Source: Pseudomonadota bacterium (GTDB lineage: Bacteria; Pseudomonadota; Gammaproteobacteria; Xanthomonadales; Rhodanobacteraceae). Taken from it: 64,000 nucleotides of DNA. The notes beneath the pieces were generated by a model. The model was not told where the DNA came from and ran no database searches. It saw only the letters and a list, made by a program, of their open reading frames with translations. Below, piece after piece: positions 62,481 to 64,000 of the stretch. The stretch is taken from contig JAKQJM010000057.1 in the NCBI GenBank assembly GCA_029561145.1, positions 124,001 to 188,000 on the forward strand, written 5' to 3'. How positions within the stretch are numbered: position 1 is the stretch's first letter; every line of letters begins with the position of its first letter. Both the position numbers and the translations under genes were made by a program.

Positions 62481-64000
62481 CTACTCAAGCTCGAAATCGT
62501 CGCGGAAAATCAAATCTCCCAATGAGAACTGGCTGGTGTGTCCTTGCGCGTCGGTGGCGGTCGCGACCAGCGGCAGCCCGCCGCCTGGAGGCAAGGGCAT
62601 AACGACGGTTCTCGACGTTTGCGCTGCCGCTGCCGGATATTCGTCGCTGCCAAGATAGTCGTCGCCTTCCTCTCCGTCGCTGCTGCGGTAGAAGTCCGCG
62701 CGCAGCGGGTAGTCCGCATTGGCGACCGCCGTGTCGATCCGGTAGGTGATCTCAAGCTCCGTTCCGCTTGACGACAAGACAGCGGACTCGATGACGGGCG
62801 TATTCTGGAATCGATTGGGGCCCTCGTCGACGTCGTTCGGGTCGTTGGGCATCGAGGTGCTGGCGCGCCGTAGTCGGATGCCGGAACCCGTGTTGTAAGC
62901 CAGCGAATTGCCAAGGATTTCGAGCGAACCGATGACCGTGCCTGCGGTGACGTCCCAGCCAATGCCGCCGCCGCGATTGAATGCGATCAGGTTGCCTGCG
63001 CCAGGTGCGCTGCCGCCGACAACAACCAAACCGAGCGTAAGCCCACTTACATCGATGCCACTCGCCGCTGCGCCTGAGCAACCGCCTATCGGGCATCCGC
63101 TGCCGTTCGGCAGTGCATGGACGCCGTTGGCATCGGTACCAATGTAGTTGCCCTGGATCAGCAGCCCATCGACACAGCCGGCCTGCACCGCAAAGGTGCA
63201 AGCAATGCGAATTGCGGAGTTGAACCCGGCGGCAAACACGTTGCGCGACGCCGTTGCGGTGCCGCCAACACGCAGGTCTTGCAAGGTCGCCGTGCTTGCC
63301 GCACGCACATGCAGCGCATAGCCCCCGCCGCCACTGCCGTTGCCTATCGCGGCGATGCCGTTTGCCGAGGTGCCAAACAGGTTGCCTTCAACGATCGAGC
63401 CACTCGCCGAGGCGGTGTGCAGCTGGATTGCATCATTGGAGTGGCCCGCAAAAAGGTTGCGCTGCATGGGAGTTTGTCCACCGACGCGAACACGCCCTTG
63501 GCTCACGAACAATCCTCTTTGCCCGGCGGGTGCATAGGCGGCATTACCACTCGCATCGGTGCCGAAAATGCAGCCTTCAATGCTTGCGACAGTGCTTGTT
63601 CCAGCGACCGAAACGCCCGCCGAGTTGCCGAAGCCGGAAATCACCAGCCCGCGCAAGGTGACTTCACCCGCAGCGATGCGGATCGCGCTCGGTGCGGACG
63701 AGCTCGCTGTCGGCACCAGCATGACCTTCAGCAAGCCATTCAAGCCACCTTGCTCGGGGGTCTGTGAATTTGCGATTGCGCCCGCTTGGCTCAGGCCGTC
63801 GATCATCAGCGGACCGACTGAATCCAGCGCCGAGGTCTGCAACGCGATGACATGCGGGCCGCTGCCGGGAATCGCGAAGGTGACCACATCTGCACCGGGC
63901 GCTGCGTTTGCGTCGAGCACGGCCTGGCGCAACGAGCCGATACCGCTGTTGGCGGTATTGGTCACGCTGAAAGTCGCGGCCGCAGCGGGGGACGCCGCCA
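62481..64000 (-). CDS. secreted right-handed beta-helix protein (5' end outside window)
   Basis: The frame is open to base 64000; a GTG at 63965 is not the true start, since AASPAAAATFSVTNTANSGIG reads through it and FSVTN-x-N-S-G-x-G-S-L-R-Q-A is the usual opening repeat of choice-of-anchor proteins. Parallel beta-helix rungs follow (IEGCIFGTDASGNAAY, VEGNLFGTSANGIAAI, IQGNYIGTDANGVHALP). The end is LGDLIFRDDFELE, the same kind of tail seen in two other secreted proteins here. It is probably a surface or released protein. Confidence 0.85.
   Translation of the reverse strand, partial: AASPAAAATFSVTNTANSGIGSLRQAVLDANAAPGADVVTFAIPGSGPHVIALQTSALDSVGPLMIDGLSQAGAIANSQTPEQGGLNGLLKVMLVPTASSSAPSAIRIAAGEVTLRGLVISGFGNSAGVSVAGTSTVASIEGCIFGTDASGNAAYAPAGQRGLFVSQGRVRVGGQTPMQRNLFAGHSNDAIQLHTASASGSIVEGNLFGTSANGIAAIGNGSGGGGYALHVRAASTATLQDLRVGGTATASRNVFAAGFNSAIRIACTFAVQAGCVDGLLIQGNYIGTDANGVHALPNGSGCPIGGCSGAAASGIDVSGLTLGLVVVGGSAPGAGNLIAFNRGGGIGWDVTAGTVIGSLEILGNSLAYNTGSGIRLRRASTSMPNDPNDVDEGPNRFQNTPVIESAVLSSSGTELEITYRIDTAVANADYPLRADFYRSSDGEEGDDYLGSDEYPAAAAQTSRTVVMPLPPGGGLPLVATATDAQGHTSQFSLGDLIFRDDFELE

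Overview
The window is a GC-rich, densely packed chromosomal segment of a gammaproteobacterium, most likely of the order Lysobacterales (Xanthomonadales; Rhodanobacteraceae or a near relative). This placement is an inference from several things: GTG starts are common, some genes start right behind a -10 box with no leader, GTP-type PEP carboxykinase is present, there are many secreted or outer-membrane proteins of Xanthomonadaceae type, and three secreted proteins share an I-[FY]-x-[DN]-[GD]-F-[DE] motif near the C-terminus. No rRNA, tRNA, CRISPR array, intact insertion sequence or prophage was seen.

Layout. 1-4800: an M14 carboxypeptidase cut by the window edge, a glycerophosphodiester phosphodiesterase, a small secreted protein and a sialidase-like lipoprotein. 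4855-7582: an ECF sigma / membrane anti-sigma / subtilisin-like protease operon in which the anti-sigma periplasmic domain resembles a protease propeptide. 7809-9958: an outer-membrane-like protein and an AT-richer secreted protein. 10094-13360: a scar or accessory patch with an amidohydrolase remnant, a small XRE regulator, an intact AbiE-type (type IV) toxin-antitoxin pair with a palindromic operator, and an SDR pseudogene. 13438-18229: a beta-propeller protein, a DUF6265-like protein, dusA and a FadL-type porin. 18282-22050: a large PEGA/TPR Ser/Thr kinase with a partner gene. 22402-25108: a secreted protein with a phage-tail-fibre type self-cleaving chaperone domain and a membrane-anchored companion.

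25130-33130 is a complete regulatory circuit: a 19-bp palindrome, a sequence matching the sigma-54 promoter consensus, a MacA/ATPase/two-permease efflux operon, and the genes for an NtrC-type regulator and its histidine kinase. 33194-36278: SPFH/NfeD membrane proteins and gcvT-gcvH. 36775-37412: a MetJ repressor with a Lys/Ala-rich histone H1-like tail, preceded by tandem met-box-like octamers and a strong promoter. 37528-37655 can fold into strong hairpins ahead of a GH44 glycosidase. 39464-40567 is a yqjD-yqjE-like stress membrane operon.

41188-48182: a TonB-domain protein, a GPP34 protein, a serine hydrolase, LemA with an M48 protease, and an ECF sigma with a putative anti-sigma. 48245-54375: prfC, a secreted protein, another ECF sigma/anti-sigma/DUF4097 operon and pckG. 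54482-59149: a TetR regulator divergent from an alpha/beta hydrolase (its operator lies over the promoter and start codon), then fadE and a hotdog-fold protein, probably lipid metabolism. 59160-64000: S-formylglutathione hydrolase, an MFS/nucleotide-type transporter, a MOSC protein and a beta-helix secreted protein cut by the window edge.
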